64,000 nucleotides of DNA from Nicotiana tabacum (lineage: Eukaryota; Streptophyta; Magnoliopsida; Solanales; Solanaceae). Below are positions 22,073 through 34,143 of this stretch, in pieces (position 1 is the stretch's first letter; each line of letters begins with the position of its first letter). The stretch lies in the NCBI RefSeq assembly GCF_000715075.1, contig NC_134087.1:186589276-186653275 (forward strand). The letters are read 5' to 3'. A program made the translations under genes and the position numbers. Under the pieces are notes generated by a model. That model did no database searches. It was not told the DNA's origin and worked only from the letters and a program-made list of their open reading frames with translations.

Positions 22073-24428
22073 GATGGGTATCAGAGCTCTAGATTTATAG
22101 GTTCTACAAGTCATAAGCAAATGTCTAGTAGAGTCTTGCGGATCGGTAATACATACCTATCTTCGAGAGGCTACATGACATTTAGGATATACTTTCTAGC
22201 ATGGACAGTTTCAGATGACTAGAGGAATAATATTACTGATTGGTGTGGCATGATGAGAGTATACATTTCAGAAAGGGCAATGTGTTTTGATTTATGGATA
22301 CTCCATTGGTACTGCAACACTCTCCTCGGTGATCGACTGGTGATGTTTAAATTTTGCTTTGTGGCACAGAAGAATTATAGAAGTATTCTTTGTGGGATGA
22401 TCGTGTATTGAAGAAATGTTAGATATTCAGGTGGTAGAGTTGAGATCAGATATGGTGATTCGTATGGTCTATGGATTTGGAGACTGGGAGTTCTCATGAG
22501 TAGATTGTTTCATGGTTGTGGACCGTGAAAATGTAGCCAAGGTTGGTCAGAGGATAGTACGTGTTGTGATTCAGTCATTGTGGACTTTCGAAGGGTTATT
22601 TATCTATTGTGGGTGACAGAGTTGATTTGGGGTTCATTGGTAGGCCCAATATGGATGTGTATTCTGCATCGAATCGAATTTGTTGACTCCAAACTGCTAT
22701 TATTGAGGGATGTTCCATTCAGTTGTTGTTGAGCTTATTCGTGCTCTGGAATGATCTGTGAGTTACTATTCTATGCTACGAGGAGTTGGGATTCGTTGGT
22801 TATATACACACATTGTGCGGTTCTATTTGGGCTTTATGGTAGAAATTTGAGCAAGATGAGTATTTGGGTATTGCATGATTGATTGCGTGTTGGCTATGTT
22901 CCTTTCGGATGGTGGCATTGTGCTATTTGCTCTCCATGGTTATGGTAATGCTTTGGGTACTTGATGTCGAATTTTGAGTGGTTATGGATTTTGTGCAAGG
23001 TAGCTCGACGTATATAATATGGACCAGTGTTCGGATGGGGTCACACATTGTAGCAGAGTTATATAAAGGTATGATCCTTTGTGTTAGATTCTTGTGTTTT
23101 GGTTCTGCGGTGTGTGATAGGTTCTTAGCATTATGTTGTGGTGATGCTCGTTGAGCTTGCGAGATAGTTCTCTTGTTTGATGTCATTTTCCATGTTTGAG
23201 TACATTCGGAATATTGCTTATTGGTGCACGGATTGCACAGGTTGTGTCTTTAGATTGTATTGATGGATCATGTCACTAGAGTGGTCGTGCTGGATGAGAT
23301 GGGTTCACTGGGCCTAGAATGGATACTATCGGAATAGATTACAGCATGGTTGGAAGGATATTTGTTGTTGATCGGCTTACAAATTTGATGTAGTTCCTAT
23401 CGAAGGAGAGGGAGTTCCACAACTTGTTGATCTAACAAATGGTTATGAGTTTTTGCATGTTTCTTTCATCATTAGTAGTATATGAAACTGTTAGAATGAG
23501 GCTTTGTTTGATAAGAGGTTTATTACCGGCATTGGTTTGTTTGAGCAGCTATTGTGATTAGAAATTATCATTGTGAGTATTTGAGTTATGTGGTATATTA
23601 TGTGATTTCATCTTGGATTATGGCAATGGCTTGATACAGCTTGTTCAGATTATACAGTATGTAGATGCGAGATTCTGATCTTATAGAAAATTTCGGATGT
23701 GAAAATTGGATTCTAAGATTTATAGGCTAGGTTGGATTAAGAAATTTCAGTTATGTTGTGTTATCAGACCTATATGGAATAGGGTGATTGTATTGATGGA
23801 TCATGTACTAGAGTGGTCATGATGGATGAGATGGGTTCACTGGGCCTAGAATGGATACTATCGGAATTGATTACAACATAGTTGGAAGGATATTGTTGTT
23901 GATCGGCTTACAAATTTGATGTAGTTCCTATCGAAGGAGAGGGAGTTCCACAACTTGTTGATCTAACAAATGGTTATGAGTTTCTGCGTGTTTCTTTCAT
24001 CATTAGCAGTATATGAAACTGTTAGAATGAGGCTTTGTTTGATAAGAGGTTTATTACCGGCATTGGTTTGTTTGAGCAGCTACTGTGATTAGAAATTATC
24101 GTTGTGAGTGTTTGAGTTATGTGGTATATTATGTGATTTCATCTTGGATTATGGCTATGGCTTGATACAGCTTGTTCAGATTATACAGTATGTAGATGCG
24201 AGATTCTTATCTTATAGAAAATTTCGGATGTGAAAATTGGATTCTAAGATTTATGGGCTAGGTTGGATTAAGAAATTTCAGTTATGTTGTGTTATCAAAC
24301 CTATATGGAATAGGGTGATGTGGGATCTCCCCCAGGTATGCGCATGGTAAGGTTATACGACGAATTGATGGCTTTTGGAACAACTCTGGGCACGTTCGAA
24401 GATGAACGTATGTTTAAGTGGGGGAGGA
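22073..24428 (+). other. Internal region of outer LARD-like element
   Basis: Begins with an initiator-Met-type PBS (about 22076) and ends with the PPT AAGTGGGGGAGGA (24416-24428). No retroviral-type protein motifs are seen. It shares blocks with the inner element's internal region but is shorter, jumping near 22197. It includes a 533-bp tandem duplication. Confidence 0.65.
23253..24318 (+). repeat. 533-bp tandem duplication
   Basis: 23253-23785 and 23786-24318 are near-identical direct copies with a few substitutions and single-base deletions. The same sequence is single-copy in the inner element, so the duplication arose in this copy or its recent lineage. Confidence 0.8.
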
Positions 24429-27358
24429 TGTAACGACCCAAAGTTGAAGTTTCAAAGTTCAATGATTTCGAATTGAGGTGTGATTCATTGTTCCAATGTT
24501 GTTATGTGTGTTTTGAGGTCTCGAGTAGGTCTGTGTTATGTTATGGGACTTGTTCGTATGTTGGAACGGGGTCCTGAGGGGCTCGGGCGTGTTTCTCATT
24601 GATTTCGGATCATTTTCTTCAATGTTGGTATTGTTGGTTATGGTGTGACCGCACCTGCAGTTGGTATGCGCAGGTGCGGTGGTCGCAGAAGTGACGAAGT
24701 GTTCGCATGACCAATAATAGTTCTGGGTGAGGAAGACCGTAGAAGTGGAGATTGGGGCGCATATGCGGATGTATAGGTGCAAAGTGATGGAGCGCAGAAG
24801 CGAGGTTTTTCGCAGGTGCGGATGGTGGATCGCATTTGCGATGTCACAGAAGCGGGTATGTTGTCCGCAAGTGCGAGGGTCGAGTCCTCAGTTGATTTCG
24901 CAGAAGCAGAGGTTATGTCGCAGAAGCGGCTAATGTGTCCGCAGATGCGGAAGTACTGGGCAGAATGATAAATACAAGGGTTCGCGATTTTGGCTTCATT
25001 TTTACATTTCCAAGTGTGGATTGGGGCGATTTTGGAGCATTTTTCATCACAAGGATTGGGGTACATGTTCTACACTCAGTTTTGATTTCATTCCATGAAT
25101 CTATCTTTATTTTTGGCAATTGGTTGATGAATTTTACAGAGGAAATTGGGAATTTTGGCCTAAAGTTTCATAATATAAATTTTGAGGTTTGAACACCGAT
25201 TTGGAGTAGGATTTGAGTGAAACTAGTATGGTTGGACTCGTAATGGAATGGGTTGTCGAATTTTGTGAGTTTCGTCGGGTTCCGAGGTGCGAGCCCGGGT
25301 GTGATTTTTTGGCTAGATTTGGGATTTGATGTAGGATTTGATCTTTATTATTTGTAATTATTTTCTTGGGCTTCATCTGATGCATTTGAGATGTTTTGGC
25401 TAGTTTTGAGCCGGTCAGAGGTCGCTACGCGCGTGATGGCATTCTTGGAGCATCGTTTGGCTTGCTCGCCGTTGGGATTGGCGCACAAGAGATAAGTAAC
25501 TCTTATAAACTTAGTGCTGAGGGTATGAAATCCCGAATTATGTGCTATGTGATTGGTGTTGAGGTGATGCACATTCTAGGTGACGGGCGTGCACCCCGTG
25601 AGTTGTGACTTTGTTGTTACTGGGGCACAATTTAGTGGCCCACTTTGTTGATATCTATGTTTTTCACCATATGATAAAGTAATTGAGTTGTACATCATGC
25701 TAGATATCCTGTTTAGGCTTTATACTGATAGTGTTGGGACCCCTAGCGGTCATTTCTTGCTGTCTTCTCATTGATTTCATTGATATTTCGTACTCAGTCA
25801 CATTCATGCATTCATATCATATCTCATACTCAATTGTGCTTATTAATACATCATATCATTATTCCGGGTTAGTTTTCATGACATTGTGAGCCCATGGATG
25901 AGACTGGAGAGATTGATGACTGAATGAGGCCGAGAGCCTTATTATGAGTGATAGTATGGGATCGGGATGCACGCCGCAACATGTTTTATTAATTTATGAC
26001 ATGATTTGCTTGTTATAGCGCTCGGGCTAAAGGAGCCCCTCCGGAGTCTATACCCCTAATGAGCGCAAATGATATTTTTGAGGGATGGATTTCCCTGGAG
26101 ATGGATTTGTCCGAAGTATTTGATATCTTGAGATGGATTTCTCCACATGGTTGGATTGCCCTTTTTCCTCGGTACTGAGTTACTTCTAGTTAGTATTGTA
26201 TATGTTCCGGAATGGATTTCCTTGGCCCACATGGGCCATATACAGTACCGAGTGGTTGAGCATTGATATATTATTGAGGGATGTATTTCCCTGGACATGG
26301 ACTTTTCCAAAGTACTTGATACCTGCAGATGGATTTCTCCACAGGGTTGGATTGCCCTTTTTCCTCGGTACTGGGTGATTTATAGTCAGTGTTGTATATG
26401 TTCCGAGATGGATTTTTCCTGGGCCGTATGGGTCATATACTGTATCGAGTGGTTAAGTATGATGAGTGGAGAGTGTGATACGGTGAGGTTGAGTACTCTG
26501 AGAGTGTTAGTACATGATTCATCTATGAGATACATGGCATTGGTATGCATATATGGCATACATGCATAGAGACGCATTTTCCTCATGTTATACGGTATCA
26601 TATCTTTCATGACTTTTTACACACATTGATATGTGGGCATAGAGTAGTATTTCACACTTGTTATTTGGAAAGGAAATGAAATATTTTTTATTTATTGCGG
26701 AAATGATTTTTCAGGAGAATTACAGTTTTCAAACTATCTCATAATTTTTTGATGATTTCGATAAAGGATTTGGGTTTTCACTAATATTCTTGAAAAGCGG
26801 AACTATTTTCGGAAAAATGTGCAAAGGCTGAACATTTTTATCTCCGAGATTATTTCCTTATTTATATGTTCTACGTTGTATGAACTGCTGTTGGTTATTG
26901 GTGTTGGACCCGACCTATATTCTAGCTCGTCACTGCTTTCAACCTGAGGTTAGGTTTGTTACGTTTTGAGTACAGGGGGTCGGTTGTACTCATACTGCAC
27001 TTCCTGCACATTGCGTGCAGATCCCGGATGCCGATGTTGCTACGTTCGATGGTTGCTGGATTTGTTGGAATACTTGCATTCCTGTTGTAGCTGCCTATTG
27101 TTCACGGTAGCCTTAGATTATAAAACACTGTTTATATACTTTTCCAACAGAAGATGTATTTACTTCATATCAATCTTGTAAATTCTACTCTTAGAAGATC
27201 ATGATTTGTACTACCAGTCCTTGGAGAATATAACAGATCCAAATAATTTATTTGTTTAATTGACTTGTTCGCATTATAGAAATTGGATAGTTATTGGTTG
27301 GCTTACCTAGTGGGTTGAGTTAGGTGTCATCACGACTAGTGAATTTTGGGTCGTGACA
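24429..27358 (+). repeat. LTR D (3' LTR of outer element)
   Basis: Starts TGTAACGACCC and ends GTGACA. About 470 bp present in LTR A (9534-10000) is missing right after the first 11 bases. The rest aligns well with LTR A. The end is followed by AAACC. Confidence 0.82.
24649..24960 (+). repeat. CG-rich decamer array in LTR D
   Basis: Words such as CGCAGGTGCGG, CGCAGAAGCGG, CGCATTTGCG and CCGCAAGTGCG recur, aligned with the LTR A array but with different individual words changed. Confidence 0.6.
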
Positions 27359-27363
27359 AAACC
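27359..27363. repeat. Right target-site duplication AAACC
   Basis: Direct copy of 9518-9522, immediately after the CA end of LTR D. Confidence 0.85.
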
Positions 27364-28562
27364 CCTCGTCGGATTTTGGGAGAAAAGAGTGTGGGGAAAT
27401 ACTGTTTTTTTATATTTTATATTATACATTGTACGTGTACTTTTATAGAGAAATATTAGGGTTAATTAATAACCTTATTGGGCCTTAACGCACCCCTTAT
27501 ATGTGGACCCAATTTTCCTACAATTTCCTTATTAATTTAACACTGAAATATCTTCTTTTCTATTGGAAAATGCTTTGCAAAATGGAGTTATATATCTTCT
27601 AAAACGGGAGTTTTATTCCTTTTTTTTCTTGTTTCTTTTATTTTTCCGACAAAAGTAATTAATCTATTGAAAGTTATTGAAGGTTAGATTTTATGTACCC
27701 CTTCGTAGGAGTCTAAGCCAAACCCCACCACCTAAAGATGGTTTATATAAAGAATATTTATGAAAGCTTCTTTTTGCAAGAAAAAAAATTAAATACTAAG
27801 TCCACCCGAGAATAATTGGTGTAGAAACGACGCCAAGTAGCTACTTTAAAGTACTGCTATTTAGGAATTAGTTAGCACGTCTTGAATTTCAGTTTTTCAA
27901 CTTAATTTTTGAGGACTAAATGTATTGAATTGTTCTGAAGTTAAATTTTTAGTTTAAAATTTAAAAATAAAATAAATATTGATTAATCTTTAAAAAGCAT
28001 CTAAGAATGACTATATGTACACTAGCCCCACAATTGGTCGATGAAATAAATTTGATTGCTTCAATATTAAAAGCTATAGCTAGGTAAGAATTTGACCAAA
28101 AGTAAATTGCCTCGCCTGCATGTTTCTTCATAGTTTACGCTCTTTGCATGAAACAAAGAATTATTACCTTTTGAACAATTCTAGAAATACGGTTTCCATT
28201 AATTAATAATAATAATATTAGTATTACATGTAATTACTTATTTATCCCTTTATTCAGAATATTTATTTTTAAACCCAATATGATACTTTGAAAGTCAATT
28301 AAAAATGCTTAAAATGAGATGAATAGAGTATAGTTTCTTATTACCAATTAATCACATTGCACCATTGAAATTCAGGGTTCTATTTCTACTAAAGACTTTC
28401 TCATCTTTTATATATTTCCAATCGCAAATTCACGACTTTACTCCATAAAAAAATTTAAAATAAAAAGGAAAGACAAAAGGACTACTGTTTTTAATGGAGG
28501 CTAACCCTAATCTGAATGACGTATGATGTACTGGGATTTAATGAGTCTTTTTGGTGTAGTCT
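27364..28562. other. AT-rich intergenic DNA
   Basis: No genes or clear element boundaries. The first 150 bp or so may continue the interrupted copia-like LTR of 9352-9522. The remainder is A/T-rich single-copy-looking sequence. Confidence 0.4.
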
Positions 28563-29575
28563 CTGTTCTAAAAGGCATAATTGGGACTAGCACTCATAAA
28601 ACGCCTCTGGGCTTATGTATGGCGCTTAGTTCCGTGATATTTACGTCTCGACTATCGGGGCTTACGCCCCGAACACGCCAAGCGTACTGGGCTCGCCTAA
28701 TAGCACTTTATGCAATTGTATGTAACTGACCTTGTAAATCCTCAAATTTTCTTAATAAATCGTTGACTATTCAAAATTATTTTTTTCTTAATTATAAATA
28801 ATTAAGTTGAGAGTATTTTATGTCATAATTAAAATAAAAATTATCGCACGTTATCCACTAAGACCGCTATGATAGTTAATTTCAAATAAATCTTTTATTT
28901 AAAAGTATTTATTTATTAAATTTTGCTATGTCTTACTATATAATAGTCCATATTTTTTTTATAATTATTCTTTTAAATATTGTATTTTTCATGTTTACGA
29001 GATACAATACTTATTAATTTAAAAGCTCAGTATCAGCTAGTAACTATTTACAAATAATTAGTTATCATGGTATTATATAGTGAATTACGTGTCACTTTAT
29101 TAACTTGTTGAAACTTAAATATCAATGATGCTAGAGAATCATAATTAAATTGTGAATTATATTTTTATATAAATTCTCTTTCAAATAGAAAGCATATTAA
29201 ATAAAAGGGGTATTTTAAGAAAAATATCAAATTATAACATCGAAATTCTTCCAAGATTCATTACTCCTTAAGAGATACATATAAGATTTCGTATCGAATA
29301 CATTACTTTTGATGTTTGAGTTGTAATGACGTTGCAGATAATTTGCATATTATGATATATGTCATATTTTTGTATTATTCATAGTTGAATCAATATTTAT
29401 AAATATTTTAAATAGATTATATGTTATAATTTTGTGATTTTTTATAATTATTTTTTATTGTATACTATTTTAAATTTTTTGAAATTAGTAACATTTAAAG
29501 ATCCATGGGACTTACGCCCCATGTCTCAGGGCTTTCGCCTCGCCTCGCCTCACGCCCCTGCCTTTTAAAACATTG
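28563..29575. mobile_element. Candidate non-autonomous TIR element with GC-rich ends
   Basis: The left end (gttctaaaaggca) and right end (tgccttttaaaac) are inverted copies. Each end carries GC-rich words such as GGGGCTTACGCCCC, GCTCGCC and CGCCTCGCCTC, while the middle is very AT-rich. This resembles a common Solanaceae short repeat with 'aggcgtaagcc' words. No target duplication could be fixed. Confidence 0.45.
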
Positions 29576-29579
29576 GTTG

Positions 29580-29830
29580 TACTCTCTCTATTCTAATTTA
29601 TGTGAACTTATTTTCTTTTTGGTCTGTTTCAAAAAGAATGATCCATTCTAAATTTGGTAACAATTTAGCTTAAACATATAGTTCTACCCTTAATGAGAAA
29701 CGTTTATAACCATACAATACTTTGAGCCCCTTTTTGACTTGTTTAGGACCACAAATTCCAAAATTCTTTATTTTTTCTTAGACTACATGCCCAGTCAAAC
29801 AGGTTCACATAAATTGGAACGGATAGAGTA
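29580..29830. mobile_element. Stowaway-like MITE
   Basis: About 250 bp with terminal inverted repeats of 28 bp (including the TA at each end) and a few mismatches. The left end contains CTCTCTCTATTCTAATTTA and the right end TAAATTGGAACGGATAGAG. Ends and size fit Stowaway-type (Tc1/mariner) MITEs common in Solanaceae. No ORF. Confidence 0.8.
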
Positions 29831-30137
29831 ATTAATATACCCACCTTTCATTTTCCATTCTTTCTCTCTTTTGACTTGTGACGTACTAACCAATCAATGG
29901 ACAAGATTTCCTTAGCTAAAAACTAGTTTAACCATGGTTCTGTTTCTCCTCTCAGTATTTCTTCTTTAACCCTTTTCAAGCTATTCCTTCATTCTCTTTC
30001 TTTTTTCCTTCTTTGCTCTCTATGACTAGTATTTCTTTTATTTGCAATATTAATTATTGGGTGGTGGAGAGAGGACTCTTCTTAATAAACATTTGCACTT
30101 GCCTCACCTTATTCAAATTAGTCTAGGAAAGAAATAA

Positions 30138-30380
30138 GCAAATAACAATGTCCCGAAAGGATATCTAGCGATTCAAATAGGGCAAGTAGAAGATAATGTT
30201 TCATACATCAATCGCCCATTTTTTATTCAATTACTCAAAGAGGCTGAGGCAGTAGATTTTGTTAATCAAAAGAGTTACACCATTACTATACCTTGCTATG
30301 TCGAAGACTTTACTGCGCCAAGACTGATAAATACCACCACCACCCTCTTCATGTCTGATGTGTATTGTTTTAGATCCTAA
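30138..30380 (+). pseudogene. SAUR-like gene fragment (5'-truncated)
   Basis: SAUR (small auxin-up RNA) proteins are small plant growth regulators. One frame of 80 codons reads through NVPKGYLAIQIGQ, an INRPFFIQLLKEAE block and TITIPCYVEDF, which follow the order of the SAUR core: VPKG..AVYVG, a YLNHPLFQ.LL..AEEEFGF-type block, and the L.IPC....F motif. It lacks the usual N-terminal segment: an in-frame TAA at 30135 directly precedes it and there is no in-frame ATG before the core. The EEEFGF segment is diverged (AVDFVN). The stop is at 30378-30380. Probably a pseudogene; it is the only host-gene-like sequence in the window. Confidence 0.75.
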
Positions 30381-30539
30381 TTTTTTTCTTTTCGATGGTA
30401 TGGTTGAGATGAAAAGTGGCATCCTAGAGGAATTCGTTTTGCGGCTATGCATTGAATTAAAATGGCTTCGAACATCACTAAACTCAATCCTGATATCGCA
30501 GAAAGAAAGCATCTCTAGGTGATTTCACCTTCACTTTAC

Positions 30540-30727
30540 AGTGTCGGAGCTAGAGAAGTAAATGCGGGTTCAGATGAACCTAGTAAATTTTGCTTAAACT
30601 TTGTATTTATATTAAAATGTTCCAAAAATATGTATAAATATTTAATTGTGAACCCAGTAATTAAAACGAGTTATGGATTCGGTGACAAATTCAGAACCCA
30701 TAAATTTTAAATCCTGACTCTGCCTCT
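30540..30727. mobile_element. Candidate hAT-type MITE
   Basis: About 188 bp with diverged inverted ends (GTGTCGGAGCTAGA at the left; the right end is AGAGGCAGAGTCAGG when read on the minus strand) and inner GGGTTC/GAACCC words. The flanks are CACTTTAC (30532-30539) and ATCTTTAC (30728-30735), an 8-bp duplication with two mismatches. Resembles a common Solanaceae short repeat. Confidence 0.55.
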
Positions 30728-31059
30728 ATCTTTACTTATGCTAAAATGAACTTAAACAGATCCATAAAAGAACAATAATTGATTAGCATCAAGCAAAAGA
30801 AAATATGGGTAGTCTTGACCACATAGACGTAGAACGGAAGAGAAGAGAAATTGAACCATGGTTAAACTAGCTTTCTAGTTAAAGAGATCTTGTCCATTAA
30901 TTAGTATGTAGGATACGTCTCAGAAAATCAGCACCCTATTAAACAATACTGGACCAAACATTACTGGAGGGGATCCCAACCCAAAAATCTTAGGCCATAA
31001 AAGAATAGTATTTGAGGATTATTTAAGTACAAGTAAGTTTTAAATCAGTATAAAAAAAG

Positions 31060-31939
31060 GAGAAAATGCATAAAGTACCCATTAAACTTGTCAGGAAAAA
31101 TCATTTACACATCAAAATTTTACGGGTGTCCTAACACCCTACTATTCTTATCTAAACCAAATTTAATACCTCATTGAGTGATGACCTGTCATGAAAAGTG
31201 TAGTTCATTTCGTAGATGCGCGTGAGGCAAAAAAAATAGTTGAAAACTAATTTACTTGTCGAGGTGTCATTTTCCTATTGGATACTCTAACTAATTAAAC
31301 TTAATACTAATTTTTTCTCTTTTCTTATTCATTTTTCTTTTCTTCGTTTTAACAGAACCATTGTCACCCTCTTCCTCCCCATTTTTTGAAACTAAGTCAT
31401 GGTTTATTTTTTGCTTCTCTTTTTTTTTCTTGTTGAATTGATATTCTCACTCCTCTGTTTCCTTCGCCATATTCACCTACCTCCTCTACGGTAGCTGTCG
31501 CCGGTACTGGCCTTAACGTCGGCTTCCCTACGCACAAATCTTACACATTCCGGTTTAGAAAATTAACTGCTATGCAATAATAGGGATTAGAATTTTTTTA
31601 AATAGTATTTGAAGAAGATAAAGAAGAATGTTATATATTACGGTTAATTTTATATAAATACAGAGATAGAAGGAAATAGCGGAAAAACTTTCTGGAATCG
31701 CCATATACGGAAGACCCCGGTGGTGATTTGGTTAATGGTAATTACTGGTGAGTGGTGATCCATCAGTATTTGATCCATGGCGCGTGTTAACACAGCCCAC
31801 CAGAAGACTGGTTTAGTATTTTGAAGGAGGTATAAAATTTAGTTTAGATAAGAATAGTGGGGTGCTAGGACACACGTAAAGTTAAGGTGTGTAAATAATT
31901 TTTCCGAACAAGTTTAATGGGGTGTTTATGCATTTTCTC
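31060..31939. mobile_element. Foldback or MULE-like element with long inverted repeats
   Basis: About 880 bp with terminal inverted repeats of roughly 115 bp (31060-31174 and 31825-31939), beginning GAGAAAATGCATAAA at each outer end and highly similar throughout. The middle has no clear ORF but includes a GC-richer patch (31480-31540). Long TIRs fit a non-autonomous Mutator-like element. The target duplication is unclear because the right flank is a poly-A run. Confidence 0.65.
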
Positions 31940-32009
31940 AACAAAAAAAAAAGCGATAACATTTTGACCTACAAGTAAGAGATTTGAAATGGAATAGTAT
32001 TGAAACTAA

Positions 32010-32280
32010 GAGCCCGGAAGGCCATGAAATTTTTTTCATTTTTTTTTCATTTTTTTCCTTTTTTTCGAAATCAGTGTTTAACCATAAAATTTTTAATTTT
32101 CACTTAAAAATGAATTTGGGATTTTTCAAAAATTATTTTTCACAATTGTCACTCAATCAAGTACAAAATTCAAAAATAACCCAAAATTATATTCATGTCC
32201 AAACATAAATCTAATTTTCAAATATCATTTTCACTTGATTTTTTTTGGGAAATTTATAATTCTTATGTCCAAACGCCCAC
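32010..32280. mobile_element. Candidate MITE (GGGCGTTTGG-type ends)
   Basis: The left end GCCCGGAAGGCCATGAAA and the right end (minus strand GTGGGCGTTTGGACATAAG) are diverged inverted copies. The interior is T-rich and A-rich with repeated 'caaatttcac'-like words. Similar short elements are frequent in Solanaceae. Boundaries are approximate. Confidence 0.5.
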
Positions 32281-33330
32281 AATGATAGCCCCTGTTTAGA
32301 ATTCCTTTTGTTTAAATATCTTATATTGGTAGTTAAAAATACAAACTTTGTACAATTAAGTTAATAATTGTATCAACACACATAATTACTAATGTTAATT
32401 TGGTGTCACTGGGCCTCAAAATATCGAGCCCGGAACCCATTGGTATATATATATATAATTTGTACAATTAAATTATTAAAAAATATAAATTTAAATTATA
32501 AAACAAACACATAATTATTAATGATAGTTTGGTGCTACTAGGACTTTTTGTAACATGAATTATGAGTTAACGAAAGTTTAATAATGAAGTTAATATCTTG
32601 TCCTAATGAATCTTATGATCCCTATGCCAACTTGTTTCAGTTGGTTAAGAATCCCCTGCTCTCATTAGAAAATGATTAGTGAAAGTAACTAAGAAAGCTA
32701 AAATCTCTTTTTGAAGTCACTATTTATGTGGTTCCAGTTGCATTTCGACCCATTCAGTAACACTTTTTGACCCAATAGCTTGACGGGGAATTTACATAGA
32801 ATACAACTCTTTAAAGACTTAGTTATACTTTTTACAACTGCTTTCATAAAATTACTTTTAGTATAACTTATTTTAAAATGACCACTTTTTAATTAAAATA
32901 TATACAACTTTTTAATTCCTAAAATCTCTCCTTGATATTCTCTCTCACTTAAAAAATATCTCTTTCTGATTCTCACGTTTCTATCACTATCAATTTGCCC
33001 CCAATCTCTCAAATAAAATATACTCCATGATTTCATAATGCATATCCCCTTTTTGCGTGATTTCTCCATGATTCTCACGTATATCTCCTTTCTGTATCGA
33101 GATAATATATATGTGTAGAGGCCGATTCATAGAAAACATATTGCTCTACCCAAGTTTTTTTGACAATGTATTATTTTATATTATATATACTATATATTGT
33201 GTTATTGTATATATTTATCATATATACATTATATTTGTTTCCCCAAATTTGCTTCTTCTTTATCACTCCATCAGCAAAATGTATTTACTTCTCCCAAGTT
33301 TTTAAATAACGTATTCTTATATATTATATA

Positions 33331-33332
<2 letters not shown>

Positions 33333-33376
<44 letters not shown>
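33333..33376. repeat. (TA)n microsatellite
   Basis: Uninterrupted TA dinucleotides of about 40 bp within a wider TA-rich stretch. Confidence 0.9.
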
Positions 33377-33384
<8 letters not shown>

Positions 33385-33781
33385 TGTATACAAATATTGA
33401 ACTGGAAAAAAAAGAACTATTATTAACGACTTAAAATTTACAGTATATAATATATACATATACTATGTATTACTGTATATTTTCTTCGAGTTTTTCATAC
33501 CTAAAACATATCCTTTTATATCTCTCTTGAGATTCTCTCTCACCTAAGACGCATCTATCCATATTAAGTTTTCCTCAATTTTTCCGTTAAAGGATTCGAG
33601 TATATCCCAATGTCCTAAGCCTCTTCTCCGTTATTAAAAAATATATCCCATGTATATTAATAATAAATATAGTATATAATATATTTTATAGTATAAACTA
33701 ATATGAAAATGTATAGAAGTATACAATACAACATACCTTCAGTGTATAGTATCACTTTACTTCATCTAATGTATACATTGA

Positions 33782-33795
33782 GGGGGGGGGGGGGG
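33782..33795. repeat. Poly-G run
   Basis: Fourteen G in a row; the length is prone to sequencing error. Confidence 0.9.
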
Positions 33796-33878
33796 AACTA
33801 GATGTGCCACTAATAAATACCGTATATAATATATGATATAATATAAACCTATATGACATTGGTATAAGTATACAATAC

Positions 33879-34143
33879 TGTCACACCTCCTTTTTACCCC
33901 TCCAAAAGATAATGTGTGTTATGGATTGTGGATTAAAGAGTTTTTCCAATTAAAGTGACAAACTTGAGTATGGATTATTTTATTTACAGAGTCACCACTT
34001 GGAATTGAATTTTAGGTGTTCCAAGTCACCTTTTATTTGAATCCCTAGTCAAAGGAAGGTTTGATTCTATTTTTTATCGGTCTGCAAAAATAAAGTTCGG
34101 GTAAGGAATTCTGTTGACCGGGGAGAAGGTGTAAGGCATTCCC
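33879..34143 (-). repeat. 3' LTR of element III, terminal segment (split by element II)
   Basis: On the minus strand this ends GGTGTGACA. It is a diverged relative of the LTR ends of element II in reverse orientation, sharing 'agtttttccaattaaag', 'gtaaggaattctgttgacc' and 'aaggtgtaaggcattcc'. Sequence resumes after element II at 55787 with 'gagtcctgtggttctagcac', the expected next block. Element II therefore jumped into this LTR. Confidence 0.78.
34139..34143. repeat. Left target-site duplication TTCCC
   Basis: Direct copy at 55782-55786 after the end of the 3' LTR of element II. Confidence 0.88.

Larger units (their letters stand above)
9523..27358 (+). mobile_element. Outer LARD-like gypsy element carrying a nested copy
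   Basis: Bounded by TG at 9523 and CA at 27358 with a perfect 5-bp duplication AAACC. The 5' LTR (A) is split by a nested element of the same family at 12713-21835. The internal region (22073-24428) has no recognisable gag or pol and the 3' LTR (D) is complete at its end but internally deleted. LTRs start TGTAAYGACC and end GTGACA, with an initiator-Met-type PBS and a PPT ending GGGGGAGGA. A and D resemble each other more than either resembles B or C. The lack of coding sequence fits a large retrotransposon derivative moved by a relative's enzymes. Confidence 0.82.
29896..30898. repeat. Inverted-repeat pair flanking a SAUR-like fragment
   Basis: 29896-29953 and 30841-30898 are inverted copies of about 58 bp, roughly 85% alike by eye, sharing the exact core CTAGTTTAACCATGGTTC. 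They enclose about 0.9 kb with a SAUR-like fragment and a MITE. This could be a foldback or gene-capturing element, or remnants of two facing gene promoters. Confidence 0.6.
32281..33878. other. AT-rich intergenic DNA with simple repeats
   Basis: No genes. It has two loosely repeated segments (about 32340-32420 and 32460-32550), a TA microsatellite and a poly-G run. The short frames at 33111-33459 are low-complexity translations of the TA repeat. Confidence 0.5.

Noticed and set aside
30231..30512. 93-codon minus-strand frame
   Set aside because: It is the reverse complement of the SAUR-like frame and has no family resemblance.
33111..33459. Tyr/Ile-rich frames
   Set aside because: Translations of the TA microsatellite.
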